From positions 866,032-930,031 of the forward strand of contig NZ_CP043006.1 of assembly GCF_008086345.1 (NCBI RefSeq): a stretch of 64,000 bases of DNA, in the 5' to 3' direction. This document shows, one piece after another, positions 8,280 to 17,221 of the stretch. The notes beneath the pieces were generated by a model. It was not told where the DNA came from and searched no databases. It saw only the letters and a program-made list of their open reading frames with translations. The DNA comes from Chitinophaga sp. XS-30 (GTDB lineage: Bacteria; Bacteroidota; Bacteroidia; Chitinophagales; Chitinophagaceae). Within the stretch, counting starts at the first letter, position 1. The number at the start of each line of letters is the position of its first letter. A program made the translations under genes and the position numbers.

Positions 8280-9665
8280 TTATTTGCTGACTACGGAGTT
8301 GGCTACCCATTTGGAAATGTTCCCGCAATTGCGGTATTCCGGTTCCACATGCACGTAGAAGGTGGGTACGTGGTCTACCAGCCATTTGTTGAGCGCTTCC
8401 GCCTGTTTTTCCTGCAGGGTCCGCTGCTGGATGCGGGAGTAGTCGTCACGCAGGTTTTCGCGGTGCGGCTCGGTGCGTGTTTTCAGGTACACGAGACGGA
8501 GCGCTTTGCGGCCCTGTTCGTCCTCGAACACCATGGGCTTGGAAATGCCGCCGGGTTTCAGGTCGTCCAGGATCAGTACCAGGTCTTTTGTGGAAGGATC
8601 GTCCAGCATGTCCATGGTAATGAAGCTGCTGCCGGTCATCTGGTTCTGGATCATACCGCCGTTAAACTTGGCCATGGGATCGTCACTGTGTTTTACTACC
8701 GCTTCCGTGAAGGACATTTTGCCGGCCATGATGTTTGCGCGGATCGTGTCCAGCTTTTCGGTGGCGGCGTTGATATCGGCCGTCATTACGTTCGGTTTCA
8801 CGAGAATGTGCTGAACCACTACGTTATCGCCCTTACGTTGCAGCATCTTGATAAGATGGTAACCGAACTGCGATTTAACGGGGGATGACATTTCGCCTTC
8901 TTTCAGCCGGAAGGATGCGGCCAGGAAGTCAGCGTCCCAGTTTTTGTCGTTACGGTTGAGGGTGTAGGTACCGCCGTTCTCCTTTACGCCGGGGTCTTCG
9001 GAATAGAGGCTGGCCAGGGTGCCGAATTCGCTTTCTTTCTTTTCCACCCTGCTTTTGAAGTCGAGCAGGCGGTCTACTGCATATTTATCCATTTCCCGGC
9101 TGGCTTTCGGCTGCAGCACGAGCTGGCCTACTTCCAGTTCAGACTCGTAAAAGGGGAGGCTGTCCTTCGGGATGCGTTCAAAGTTGTTCCTTACTTCTGT
9201 GGGCGTTACTTTCACGGCATTCACGATCTTGTCGCGCATGGCTTTTGCCAGCATGCTTTCGCGGATGGCATCGCGGAAACGCTCCCGGAGCTGGTAAATG
9301 GTATATCCGGTCACTTCGGTCATTTTCTCACGGCTGCCGTAACGTTGTTCAGCCCAGCGGATCTGGCTTTCGATACGTCCGTCCACGTCCGCTTCGGAGA
9401 TCGGCAAGCTGTCCAGCTCTGCCTGCAGCACCAGTATTTTCTGGGCAATGATCTGTTCTATGGCTGAACAGGAGGCATTCGGGGGCAGCGGCATGCCTTG
9501 CAGCGCCTGCTGCTGCATGTCTACCAGGGCCGATTCGATATCCGAATTAAGGATGATCTTGTCTCCTACCTTGGCCACTATCTTGTCTGCCACTATCTTT
9601 TGCTGTGCTACTGCTACCTGGAAGAGGAGCAGTGCGCCAACGGAGGATATGAGAATTTTTTTCAT
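8280..9665 (-). CDS. Periplasmic peptidyl-prolyl isomerase, SurA-like with two parvulin domains
   Basis: Exported chaperone of 461 residues for outer-membrane protein folding. A signal peptide occupies about 1-20, followed by a SurA N-terminal region (about 25-165, beginning KIVAKVGDKIILNSDIE) and two parvulin-type rotamase domains (about 175-280, ending FGYHLIKML, and about 284-395, beginning VVQHILVKP). This matches SurA organisation. It has no obvious operon partner: infB is upstream behind a terminator and the PurF-type gene lies downstream. It is followed by the conserved hairpin element at 8209-8266. Confidence 0.88.
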   Translation of the reverse strand: MKKILISSVGALLLFQVAVAQQKIVADKIVAKVGDKIILNSDIESALVDMQQQALQGMPLPPNASCSAIEQIIAQKILVLQAELDSLPISEADVDGRIESQIRWAEQRYGSREKMTEVTGYTIYQLRERFRDAIRESMLAKAMRDKIVNAVKVTPTEVRNNFERIPKDSLPFYESELEVGQLVLQPKASREMDKYAVDRLLDFKSRVEKKESEFGTLASLYSEDPGVKENGGTYTLNRNDKNWDADFLAASFRLKEGEMSSPVKSQFGYHLIKMLQRKGDNVVVQHILVKPNVMTADINAATEKLDTIRANIMAGKMSFTEAVVKHSDDPMAKFNGGMIQNQMTGSSFITMDMLDDPSTKDLVLILDDLKPGGISKPMVFEDEQGRKALRLVYLKTRTEPHRENLRDDYSRIQQRTLQEKQAEALNKWLVDHVPTFYVHVEPEYRNCGNISKWVANSVVSK

Positions 9666-9694
9666 GATAACGTTACTGTGATCTCAAAATAACC

Positions 9695-9726
9695 AATAAA
9701 AAATTAGCCGCACAAAGACGGCTAAT
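9695..9726 (-). terminator. Rho-independent terminator of the rimP-nusA-infB operon
   Basis: On the minus strand a perfect 8-bp stem ATTAGCCG/CGGCTAAT with an 8-nt loop is followed by a T-rich run. It lies about 65 nt after the infB stop and just before the SurA-like start. A second, longer hairpin with stem GACCGGCT/AGCCGGTC is at about 9752-9781, closer to infB. Confidence 0.8.
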
Positions 9727-9791
9727 CTATTTAACAAAAATTTCGGATTTGGACCGGCTAAAAGCCCTGCTTTCAGCCGGTCTCCGGTATT

Positions 9792-12700
9792 TTAGAGTGT
9801 TCTCTTTACTTCCACTTCCTCGAAACCTTCCACGATATCGCCTACTTTCAGATCGCTGTAGTTCTTGATGCTCAGGCCGCATTCCATACCGGATACCACT
9901 TCCTTCACATCATCTTTATAGCGTTTGAGCGACTGCAGTTCCCCGGTGTACACCACGATACCGTCGCGAACGAGGTTCACGCGTGTATTGCGGTTGAGTT
10001 TTCCGTCCAGCACATAACAGCCGGCTACGGTCACCTTGTCGAATTTGTAAGTTTCGCGGATCTCCACATTGGCCACCACTTTCTTCTCGATCTTCGGTTC
10101 GAGCATGCCTTCCATGGCGCTCTTCAGTTCGTCGATCGCATCGTAGATGATGGAGTAGGTGCGGATCTCGATGTTCTCTTTCTCGGCCAGTCTTGCCGCG
10201 TTCATGGACGGGCGTACCTGGAAGCCGATGATGAGCGCATCGGAGGCGGTTGCCAGCAATACGTCGGATTCGGTGATCTGGCCTACGCCTTTCAGCACAA
10301 CGCTCACCACGATCTCTTCTGTGGAGAGTTTCTGCAGGGAGTCGCTCAATGCTTCCACGGAACCATCCACGTCCCCTTTGATGATCAGGTTCAGCTGTTT
10401 GAAGTTTCCGAGGGCAAGGCGGCGTCCGATCTCGTCCAGCGTAATGTGCTTTTTGGTGCGGATACCTTGTTCCCGCACGATCTGCGCCCTGCGGTTGGCA
10501 ACGTCCTTGGCTTCGGATTCATCTTCATACATCCTGAACTTCTCACCGGCCTGTGGAGCGCCGTTCAGGCCGAGCAGCTGCACCGGTGCGGAAGGCCCTG
10601 CCTTCTCTACACGCTGGCCGCGTTCGTTGAACATGGCTTTGATCTTGCCGAAGTGGGAGCCGGAAACGATGGTGTCTCCCTGTTTGAGGGTACCGTTCTG
10701 CACAAGTACGGTTGTTACGTACCCGCGGCCTTTATCCAGCGTGGCTTCAATCACCGAGCCTGTCGCTTCGCGGTCAGGATTGGCCTTCAGTTCCAGCAGT
10801 TCGGATTCGAGCAGTATTTTTTCCAGTAATACGTCTATATTAAGACCGCTTTTTGCGGAGATCTCCTGGCTTTGGTATTTACCGCCCCAGTCTTCCACGA
10901 GGAGGTTCATGCCGGCCAGTTGTTCCTTGATCTTTTCCGGGTTTGCGCCGTCCTTGTCGATCTTGTTGATCGCAAATACCATGGGCAGTCCGGCCGCCTG
11001 TGAGTGGGAGATGGCTTCACGCGTCTGGGGCATGATGGCGTCATCCGCGGCTACAACGATCACGGCGATATCCGCTACTTTGGCACCACGGGCACGCATG
11101 GCGGTAAACGCTTCGTGACCGGGTGTATCCAGGAAGGTCAGTTTTTTGCCGCTGGCAGTGGTCACCTGGTAGGCGCCGATGTGCTGGGTGATGCCTCCGG
11201 CTTCACCGGCTACCACATTGGCACTGCGGATATAGTCGAGCAGGGATGTCTTACCGTGGTCAACGTGACCCATGATGGTAACGATCGGTGCGCGGGGCAG
11301 CAGATCTTCCGGATCATCCACAATTTCTTCCTCATCATCCTCGGTGGCGTCATCGATGCCGATGAATTCCACTTCATAGCCGAATTCTCCGGCTACCAGT
11401 TCTATTACTTCTGCATCCAGGCGCTGGTTGATGGATACCATGATACCGAGGCCCATACATTTCGAGATCACTTCTGCAAAGCTCACGTCCATCAGGTTGG
11501 CGAGTTCGCTTACGGAAACGAATTCCGTTACCTGCAGCTTGTTGCCGTCTGCGCCGCTCTGTGCTTCGCGTTCGGCCATTTCATGGCGTTTGTCCCTGCG
11601 GCGGCTGGCCTTGGTGTTACGGCCGCGTGATCCGCCGCCGAGCTTGGCCATGGTTTCCTTGATCTTGTTCTGTATCTCGTTCTTGTCGATCTCCTTGTCA
11701 TCTGTCCTGCGGGGAGCGCCTTGTCCGAATCCTCCGCCGGGGCGTTGGTCCCGGCGCTGATGTGGACGGCTTGGGCCGGTTCCGGGGGGGCGGTTGCCGC
11801 CAGGGCCTCCCGGGCCGCGATTGCCACCCGGACCACGATTACCGCCACCGGGGCCACGGTTGCCACCCGGACCACCAGGTCCGCGGTTGCCGCCGCCGGG
11901 GCCGCGGTTATCCCTTGGGGGGGCTCCGCCGGCCGCGCCTTCTTTGGCGAACTCACCGGGTTTGATGGGTTCGGGTTTCTTTTCTATAACGATGCGCTTG
12001 CGTTTGCGCTTTTCGTCCTTATTGAAGTTTTTGTTATCCCGGCGATCCTGCTGCACCGGCAGGTCAATCTTTCCGATAACCTTGGGGCCAGAGAGCTTGG
12101 TGGCCTGGATATTTTCGATCACGGCGTTGCTGTTGTCTTCTCCTGATTCGTCTGATGATTTTGCGGGATCCGCCGCGGCTTCTGCAGGTTCTGCTGCTTT
12201 GGCAGCCGGTTTTTCTGCTTTGACCTCTTTGTTTTTAACTTCCTTTGCTTCCTTCGCTGGTCTGGCTTCCTTCGTTTCTTTCACGGGAGGCGCAGCTTCG
12301 GGAGTTTCGGAGGCCTTGGGCGCTTTAGGCTCTTCTGCTTTGGCGGCCGGAGCTTCTGCTTTCACTTCCGGTTCTTCCCTAGCAACAGGCGTTTCTTTTT
12401 CCGGGGGCGGTGCAGGGGCTGGAGCGGGTTCTGCTGCTTTTGGAGCAGGTTTCTCCTCAGCCGGTTCTGTCTTTTTAGCCGCCGGTTTCTTGCCGCGGTT
12501 AGCGGTATTGAGCGCTTCCAGATCGATGGTGCCCATTACTTTGGGGCCATTGATCCGGGGCGATTCGGGTTTTGCGGGTTCTTCCGGTTTTGCCGGAGCG
12601 GGTTCTTCCGGTTTTGCTTTAGGCTGCGGAGCGGGTTCAGGCGCGGGTTCGGGTTTGGCTTCCTGCACCGGTTCCGGTTTGGGTTCAGGCTTTGGCGCAA

Positions 12701-13127
12701 CGGGTTCCGGTTTTGGCTCCTGTTTGGCGGCCGGAGGCTGCGGGGCAGCGTACGGCGCATCAGGTTGCGGTTCCGGGCGTGCGGGAGCGTCTTCGATCTT
12801 CTTTGCAGCAGCGGCCGCATCGGCATCCTCTTTCTCTTTCTTCTTCGCTGCCAGCTCTGCTTCTTCTTTCTCTTTCTTCTTGGCCGCATCCAACACGGTA
12901 CCTTTCGGCAAAGCTATCTGATCGCTTTTCTTCTTATTTGCCTTATCCTGCTGGAACTCGTTCTGCAAGGAGTTGTACATCTGGGCTGTGAGACGGGCGT
13001 TGGGAGATCCGAATCCGTCCATATCGAAGCCCTTATTGGAAAGAAAATCGATGAGCGTTTCCTTTCCAATATTGAATTCCTTGGCCGCAGCCAGCAATCG
13101 CGGTGTGTTGTTTGTTACTTCAGGCAT
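9792..13127 (-). CDS. infB: Translation initiation factor IF-2
   Basis: GTPase that places initiator tRNA on the 30S subunit and promotes subunit joining. From the ATG at 13127 it has 1111 residues. An N-terminal IF2-N helix region ([20 protein letters not shown]) is followed by a very long low-complexity linker rich in Lys, Ala, Pro and Glu (about 70-350), then a Gly/Arg-rich stretch with GPGGNRGP repeats (about 405-450). The GTPase domain starts near 617 with GHVDHGKT, then DTPGHEAF and NKID, followed by the C-terminal beta-barrel and fMet-tRNA-binding domains. The frame is open 20 codons further (to 13187), but [18 protein letters not shown] matches the usual IF-2 start. Third gene of rimP-nusA-infB. 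Confidence 0.97.
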   Translation of the reverse strand: MPEVTNNTPRLLAAAKEFNIGKETLIDFLSNKGFDMDGFGSPNARLTAQMYNSLQNEFQQDKANKKKSDQIALPKGTVLDAAKKKEKEEAELAAKKKEKEDADAAAAAKKIEDAPARPEPQPDAPYAAPQPPAAKQEPKPEPVAPKPEPKPEPVQEAKPEPAPEPAPQPKAKPEEPAPAKPEEPAKPESPRINGPKVMGTIDLEALNTANRGKKPAAKKTEPAEEKPAPKAAEPAPAPAPPPEKETPVAREEPEVKAEAPAAKAEEPKAPKASETPEAAPPVKETKEARPAKEAKEVKNKEVKAEKPAAKAAEPAEAAADPAKSSDESGEDNSNAVIENIQATKLSGPKVIGKIDLPVQQDRRDNKNFNKDEKRKRKRIVIEKKPEPIKPGEFAKEGAAGGAPPRDNRGPGGGNRGPGGPGGNRGPGGGNRGPGGNRGPGGPGGNRPPGTGPSRPHQRRDQRPGGGFGQGAPRRTDDKEIDKNEIQNKIKETMAKLGGGSRGRNTKASRRRDKRHEMAEREAQSGADGNKLQVTEFVSVSELANLMDVSFAEVISKCMGLGIMVSINQRLDAEVIELVAGEFGYEVEFIGIDDATEDDEEEIVDDPEDLLPRAPIVTIMGHVDHGKTSLLDYIRSANVVAGEAGGITQHIGAYQVTTASGKKLTFLDTPGHEAFTAMRARGAKVADIAVIVVAADDAIMPQTREAISHSQAAGLPMVFAINKIDKDGANPEKIKEQLAGMNLLVEDWGGKYQSQEISAKSGLNIDVLLEKILLESELLELKANPDREATGSVIEATLDKGRGYVTTVLVQNGTLKQGDTIVSGSHFGKIKAMFNERGQRVEKAGPSAPVQLLGLNGAPQAGEKFRMYEDESEAKDVANRRAQIVREQGIRTKKHITLDEIGRRLALGNFKQLNLIIKGDVDGSVEALSDSLQKLSTEEIVVSVVLKGVGQITESDVLLATASDALIIGFQVRPSMNAARLAEKENIEIRTYSIIYDAIDELKSAMEGMLEPKIEKKVVANVEIRETYKFDKVTVAGCYVLDGKLNRNTRVNLVRDGIVVYTGELQSLKRYKDDVKEVVSGMECGLSIKNYSDLKVGDIVEGFEEVEVKRTL
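11785..11935 (-). repeat. Gly/Arg/Pro-rich repeat region inside infB
   Basis: Imperfect tandem units encoding GPGG and NRGPGG variants, giving GC-rich repetitive DNA within the IF-2 linker. This kind of sequence changes length easily and is a likely site of strain-to-strain variation. Confidence 0.7.
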
Positions 13128-13217
13128 ATCGTATTCTCGTCCTTCCCGTTTAATCCCCACCAGCCGGCGGAGCAATTCTTTTAACATTTAACAATAACTC
13201 AAAATATCTCTGCAATC

Positions 13218-13256
13218 AAAAAAGCCTACCCCATGGGAAGGTGTAGTGGCCGGCTT
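13218..13256 (-). terminator. Hairpin terminator or attenuator between nusA and infB
   Basis: Right after the nusA stop, the minus strand can fold AAGCC with GGCTT and, inside, TACaCC with GGGTA, followed by six T residues. It interrupts the operon between nusA and infB, so some transcripts probably end here. NusA itself is an elongation/termination factor, which makes feedback on infB readthrough conceivable; that is inference. Confidence 0.65.
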
Positions 13257-13258
13257 AA

Positions 13259-14506
13259 TTATTCCTTTTCAAATTCTTCCTGCAGGATCCTTCTCACCTC
13301 ATGCACGGTCTCCTCTTCGAGGTCGGAGCGGCGTACAAGTTCTTCCGGAGTCAGATCAAGCACACTGCGGGCCGTATCGCAACCGATGCGTTTCAGCTCG
13401 TCTATCACCCACGCTTCGATCTCGTCTGCAAATTCTTCCAGATCGATATCGAACTCTGTTTGTTCCTGTTCTTCGTCGCGGAATACGTCTATTTCATATC
13501 CCGTCAATTCACAGGCCAATTTTATGTTCACACCTTTTTTACCGATGGCCAGTGATACCTGGTCAGGTTTCAGGTAAACGGAGGTGTATTTGTTCTCGTT
13601 GTCCACATCCATACGACTGATCCTGGCGGGCGTCAGTGCGCGCTGGATAAGCAGCTGAATGTTGGCGGTATAGTTGATAATGTCAATGTTCTCATTGCGC
13701 AGTTCCCGCACAATGCCGTGAATACGGCTTCCTTTCATACCCACGCAGGCACCTACGGGGTCTATGCGGTCGTCGTAAGACTCTACCGCAACTTTAGCTC
13801 TTTCGCCAGGTTCGCGCACGATCTTTTTGATCACGATCAGACCATCGAATATCTCGGGCACCTCAATTTCGAGGAGCTTCGCCAGGAAGGAAGGATGAGT
13901 TCTGGAAAGGATGATCAGCGGGGAGTTATTCTTCAACTCCACTTTTTTCACCACAGCCCGTACATTTTCCCCTTTTTTGAAATAATCTGTAGGAATTTGC
14001 TCGGATTTAGGCAATATTAGTTCATTCCCTTCATCATCCAATAATAAAACTTCCTTTTTCCATACCTGGTATACTTCCCCGGTAACGATCTCGCCTACGC
14101 GATCCCCGTACTTTTTCACCAGGATATTCTTTTTCAGGTCGCCGATACGGGCTGTGAGCGTCTGTTTGGCGGCGAGGATAGCCCTCCGGCCGAAATCCAT
14201 GATCTCCACTTCTTCGTACAGGTCTTCCCCCACCTGGTAGTCCGGCTCCACCAGGATGGCTTCGGAATATGCGATCTGGGCGTTGTCGTCCTCTACCGTA
14301 CCGTCTTCCACGATGGTGCGGCGGCGGAGGATCTCCAGGTCACCCTTTTCGGTATTTACAATCACGTCAAAGTTCTCATCAGAGCCATACTTCTTACGCA
14401 GGAGCGTCTTGAACACATCTTCCAGCACCTTCATCAGGGTAGGGCGGTCAATATTCTCCGCCTCCTTGAACTCGGTGAATGACTCAATCAGGTTAATACT
14501 AGCCAT
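13259..14506 (-). CDS. nusA: Transcription termination/antitermination factor NusA
   Basis: RNA polymerase-associated factor controlling pausing, termination and antitermination. The 415-residue protein contains the NusA N-terminal domain (about 1-125), an S1 RNA-binding domain (about 130-200, with VTGEVYQVWKKEVLLLDDEGNE) and tandem KH domains (about 225-350, with VGACVGMKGSRI and LAIGKKGVNIKLA), then an acidic tail ending in a helix-hairpin-helix-like segment. The E. coli protein has two further acidic repeats; their absence is usual outside proteobacteria. It sits between rimP and infB in the conserved order. Confidence 0.97.
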   Translation of the reverse strand: MASINLIESFTEFKEAENIDRPTLMKVLEDVFKTLLRKKYGSDENFDVIVNTEKGDLEILRRRTIVEDGTVEDDNAQIAYSEAILVEPDYQVGEDLYEEVEIMDFGRRAILAAKQTLTARIGDLKKNILVKKYGDRVGEIVTGEVYQVWKKEVLLLDDEGNELILPKSEQIPTDYFKKGENVRAVVKKVELKNNSPLIILSRTHPSFLAKLLEIEVPEIFDGLIVIKKIVREPGERAKVAVESYDDRIDPVGACVGMKGSRIHGIVRELRNENIDIINYTANIQLLIQRALTPARISRMDVDNENKYTSVYLKPDQVSLAIGKKGVNIKLACELTGYEIDVFRDEEQEQTEFDIDLEEFADEIEAWVIDELKRIGCDTARSVLDLTPEELVRRSDLEEETVHEVRRILQEEFEKE

Positions 14507-14522
14507 GTTCTTTCATTATTGT

Positions 14523-14987
14523 TTAAAACACGATGCACACCTTTGTGTGCTTGATTTCAGGTAAATTGATGTTTGTTTGTTTCAGTTCTTTTTTCTTGCC
14601 GACCGTTTCTTCCAGCACCAGTTCCGCGTCGTCCACGCTCAGCAGCTTGCCTTCCACGACGGAGCCGTCCGTTTTCGTCACTTCCACCTTCCGGCCGATG
14701 TTCTTGACGAACTGGCGGTGTGTTTTCAGGGGCTCATCCAGCCCGGGAGAAGAAACCTCAAGGGAGAAATCGCCGTCCGGAAACAGCGCGGCAGCCTCCA
14801 GTAGCGGATATAGCTGCCGGTTCAGGGAAACCAGCTTGTCAATGGAAGCTCCGTTGTCCGCATCCAGATACACCTTTATGTTATTGGTCGGTTTTATCCG
14901 GATCTCCACCAGGAAATACTCGGGTTTATCCGCCAGCAGGGCCTCCACCATTTCCCGGATGGGTATTATCACTTGTTCGTTTGCCAT
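14523..14987 (-). CDS. rimP: Ribosome maturation factor RimP
   Basis: Factor for 30S subunit maturation, 154 residues from the ATG at 14987. The N-terminal domain carries DFSLEVSSPGLDEPL, the most conserved RimP motif (about 82-96), and the C-terminal SH3-like domain contains GRKVEVTKTDGSVVEGKL. The frame stays open 16 codons upstream (to 15035), but the family starts close to MANEQVIIPI. First gene of the rimP-nusA-infB operon, 16 bp before nusA. Confidence 0.93.
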   Translation of the reverse strand: MANEQVIIPIREMVEALLADKPEYFLVEIRIKPTNNIKVYLDADNGASIDKLVSLNRQLYPLLEAAALFPDGDFSLEVSSPGLDEPLKTHRQFVKNIGRKVEVTKTDGSVVEGKLLSVDDAELVLEETVGKKKELKQTNINLPEIKHTKVCIVF

Positions 14988-15179
14988 ACAGAAATAGAAG
15001 AAGGGGACAACGCGCGTCCCCTTCATTTGAATCATTTATCCATCACAAAATTAGTATTTATTTTCATTCCAGGAAAGTTTTCTTCTAAATATAACACCGG
15101 CTCCCACGGAATTTGTACACATGTGATTAATTCCTTATTCAATTCCAAAAACCGGCAGATTGGCTTATATTGTAAGATC

Positions 15180-15494
15180 ATGCAGCGCATCATTTCCAGG
15201 ATACCGTTAGAACTGATCGCCTGGTCCGGGGGACTGACCTGGCTGGGACTGACGGACCCGCATGGTGACCAGCCGCAGTTCTGCGTGTACAAGCTGGCCG
15301 GCTTCAGCAGCTGTCCGGGTTGCGGCCTCGGCAGCGCTGTAGGCCATCTGCTGCACGGAGATATCACGGCATCCTGGGCCAGCCACCCCCTCGGCATACC
15401 GGTGCTGGCCGTGCTGCTGGCGCGGATCGTGCAGCTGCTCAAACAGGAGGTCCATTCATTCAAGTCATTCAAGCCTGAAAAAAAACCGATATGA
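15180..15494 (+). CDS. DUF2752 small membrane protein
   Basis: Predicted membrane protein of 104 residues with the DUF2752 signature CPGCGLGSAVGHLLHGD (Cys45 and Cys48), a hydrophobic segment before it and another near 70-85. Function is unknown; the paired cysteines could bind a metal. The ATG at 15180 is chosen because upstream in-frame sequence is not family-like. The stop overlaps the start of the TM2 gene (ATGA, 15491-15494), so the two are translationally coupled, a pairing often seen in Bacteroidota. Confidence 0.82.
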   Translation: MQRIISRIPLELIAWSGGLTWLGLTDPHGDQPQFCVYKLAGFSSCPGCGLGSAVGHLLHGDITASWASHPLGIPVLAVLLARIVQLLKQEVHSFKSFKPEKKPI

Positions 15495-15844
15495 ACGATT
15501 TTTACTTTGCCATGTTACCGGGCATAGATCATGAGGAAATGATCTGGCTGGAGGAGCTTACGAAAAAGTATGATCCCGATACCCGTCAGCGCTTCCTGAT
15601 GCTGTACCAGGGCAGAAGGAAAGACCCGCAGACCATCCTGATCACCTGCCTGATCGGCTTTGCGGGGGTGAACGGCGTGCACCGTTTCCTGATGGACCAG
15701 ATCCTGATGGGCGTGCTGTTCCTCTTCACGGCCGGGTTCTGCCTGATCGGCACCATCATCGATGCGATCAACTACCGTAAGCTGACCTGGGAACATAACA
15801 AGAAAATATCGATGGAGATAGCAGCCATGCTCGGCCGCTATTAG
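15491..15844 (+). CDS. TM2-domain membrane protein
   Basis: Small membrane protein of 117 residues. The TM2 domain (about 46-97) holds two membrane helices separated by a short turn, with the conserved GVNGVHRF and DAIN elements. The N-terminal 45 residues are charged and probably cytoplasmic. Function unknown. Its start overlaps the stop of the DUF2752 gene by 4 nt. Confidence 0.85.
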   Translation: MNDFYFAMLPGIDHEEMIWLEELTKKYDPDTRQRFLMLYQGRRKDPQTILITCLIGFAGVNGVHRFLMDQILMGVLFLFTAGFCLIGTIIDAINYRKLTWEHNKKISMEIAAMLGRY

Positions 15845-15919
15845 TTTCCCGGCTGTGCGTCCGTTGGCGGAGATCGTTAAAGAAATCCTAAAATGGTGGC
15901 TTAAAAAGCCCGTAACCGC

Positions 15920-15927
15920 TATCTTTG
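15920..15927 (+). promoter_or_regulatory. -7 box for the DUF4834 gene
   Basis: TATCTTTG, a full match to TAnnTTTG, 7 bp before the ATG at 15935; the resulting leader would be very short. No clear -33 element. Confidence 0.5.
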
Positions 15928-15934
15928 TGCGGAT

Positions 15935-16183
15935 ATGATACCTTTAGTCAAGCTACTTTTCTACATCCTCATAGGCTATATTCTTTATAAGCTGGTGTTT
16001 GGTTTCATCATCCCCGTTTATAATTCTACGAAGCAGGTACGCCGGCAGATGCGCGATATGCAGCAGCATCTCCGCGATCAGTTCCAGCAACAACAACAGG
16101 AACAGCCTGCCCCGCCTCCGGCCAAGGAGCCCGCCAAGCCGCGGGACAAGGGCGATTACATCGATTTCGAGGAGATCAAATAG
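15935..16183 (+). CDS. DUF4834-family small membrane protein
   Basis: An 82-residue protein with one N-terminal membrane helix (about 5-27), a charged Gln-rich stretch (about 35-58), a Pro/Lys-rich linker and the C-terminal motif GDYIDFEEIK, typical of the DUF4834 family of Bacteroidota. Function unknown. It has its own promoter box and converges on the HAD phosphatase gene with 3 bp between the stop codons. Confidence 0.8.
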   Translation: MIPLVKLLFYILIGYILYKLVFGFIIPVYNSTKQVRRQMRDMQQHLRDQFQQQQQEQPAPPPAKEPAKPRDKGDYIDFEEIK

Positions 16184-16186
16184 TGT

Positions 16187-16807
16187 TTATACCGGCCTGA
16201 ATACGTCCAGGATCGTCCGCGGCGCCTGCAGGTGAATGGCCCGTATGCCCAATTCCCGTGCGGCTTCCACATTCGGGAGCGTATCGTCGATGAACAGCGT
16301 TTCAGCCGGTTGCAGGTTATTTTCATCGAGAATGACCTGGTAGGCTTCTTTTTCCGGTTTGCGGTAACCGATCTGGTGGGAGTAGTAACTTTTGTCGAAA
16401 AACTCGTCCAGGGACGGGATGCCGCGGCTCTTCTCCAGGATCGCATTGAATGCCGCCAGGTGGATGGCGTTGGTGTTGCTGAGCAGATAGAGGCTGTAGT
16501 GCTGGCGGAGCTGCTGCAGGAGCTGCAGGCGGGCCAGGGGGAAGTCCAGCAGCATGGCGTTCCAGGCGCCGGTGATGGCTTCCGGGGTGGTGCCCTCCGG
16601 CAGATAGGGCAGCATGGCCGTTACGAAAGCGTCGTTTTCCACCCGGCCGGTTTCCAGGTCCTCAAAAAGGGGGGTGGCATTGAACTGGGAGTAGAGGCTG
16701 GAAAAATCCTTTACCCCGAGGGCGGTAAACGCCTGTTCTGTGCGTTTGTAGTCGATATTGAGGATAACGCCCCCAAGGTCGAAAATGATGTGTTTGATTC
16801 CTTGCAT
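16187..16807 (-). CDS. HAD-superfamily hydrolase (YihX-like)
   Basis: Cytoplasmic HAD phosphatase of 206 residues. Motif I is FDLGGVILNID: nucleophile Asp10 is present but the usual second Asp is Gly12, as in the YihX and epoxide-hydrolase-N-terminal subgroup. Motif II is LLSNTN (about 108-113), the motif III lysine lies in YRKPEKEAY, and motif IV is FIDDTLPNVEAA. YihX acts on alpha-glucose-1-phosphate; the substrate here is unproven. No operon partner. Confidence 0.82.
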   Translation of the reverse strand: MQGIKHIIFDLGGVILNIDYKRTEQAFTALGVKDFSSLYSQFNATPLFEDLETGRVENDAFVTAMLPYLPEGTTPEAITGAWNAMLLDFPLARLQLLQQLRQHYSLYLLSNTNAIHLAAFNAILEKSRGIPSLDEFFDKSYYSHQIGYRKPEKEAYQVILDENNLQPAETLFIDDTLPNVEAARELGIRAIHLQAPRTILDVFRPV

Positions 16808-16866
16808 GGTGCAGCAAAGGTACGGGGGAGGGATAAAAATTTCTGGCAGATTGTGGAAAAAATATT

Positions 16867-16932
16867 TACTTTTGCGATCCCCCGGAAAGGGGGCCCAATA
16901 AAAGTTTGTTTATATTTTTGTCCGAAAGGACG
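16867..16932 (+). promoter_or_regulatory. tRNA leader: two -7 boxes and two small hairpins
   Basis: TACTTTTG (16867-16874) and TATTTTTG (16913-16920) both fit the -7 consensus. Between and after them are two compact hairpins, CCCCC-GGAAA-GGGGG (16879-16893) and GTCC-GAAA-GGAC (16921-16932, GNRA loop), the latter ending at the base before the tRNA. They may form part of a processed precursor. Confidence 0.5.
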
Positions 16933-17006
16933 GGTCCTATAGCTCAGTTGGTTAGAGCATCTGACTCATAATCAGAGGGTCCCAGGTTCAAGCCCTGGTG
17001 GGACCA
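16933..17006 (+). tRNA. tRNA with CAT anticodon (elongator Met or Ile2)
   Basis: A full cloverleaf: acceptor GGTCCTA/TGGGACC with a T-G pair, D arm GCTC/GAGC, anticodon stem TCTGA/TCAGA around the loop CTCATAA (anticodon CAT), T arm CCAGG/CCTGG with loop TTCAAGC, discriminator A. No CCA is encoded. The C4-G69 and C5-G68 pairs resemble E. coli tRNA-Ile2 more than elongator tRNA-Met, but this does not settle identity. It is not initiator-like. Confidence 0.93.
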
Positions 17007-17146
17007 CCCGGTAAAAGCCTTACTAGTTCAAGCTGGTAGGGCTTTTTTGATTTTATAACCCGTGGAAATTTGATTTTGGAGGTATCCTGGGCATGGGCGG
17101 CATAAAACAGGAATAATAAAAACATGATGATCACATGCTTTTTCAT
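17007..17146 (-). pseudogene. Possible remnant of a small exported protein gene
   Basis: From an ATG at 17146 the minus strand encodes MKKHVIIMFLLFLFYAAHAQ, a good signal peptide, followed by about 30 residues that run through the tRNA terminator and into the tRNA itself. The tail cannot be a conserved protein, so this may be the 5' end of a truncated secreted-protein gene, or a chance frame. Nothing downstream restores it. Confidence 0.3.
17013..17048 (+). terminator. tRNA rho-independent terminator
   Basis: A 12-bp stem AAAAGCCTTACT/GGTAGGGCTTTT with two G-T pairs, 10-nt loop, then more T residues. It starts 6 nt after the tRNA. Confidence 0.85.
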
Positions 17147-17221
17147 TCCCGTTTTATGGAAACCGGGAAATTTCCCCAGATGTCTGATCAAAAACATATC
17201 GGTTTTCAGATGACGGTGTTC

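Noticed and set aside
11785..11935. Repeats in infB as a CRISPR-like or VNTR array with separate function
   Set aside because: Units are short, imperfect and in frame with the IF-2 linker; there are no spacers.
11794..12921. Collagen-like or Ser/Ala-rich plus-strand frames opposite infB
   Set aside because: They mirror the low-complexity Gly/Arg and Ala/Pro/Lys codons of IF-2 and are not genes.
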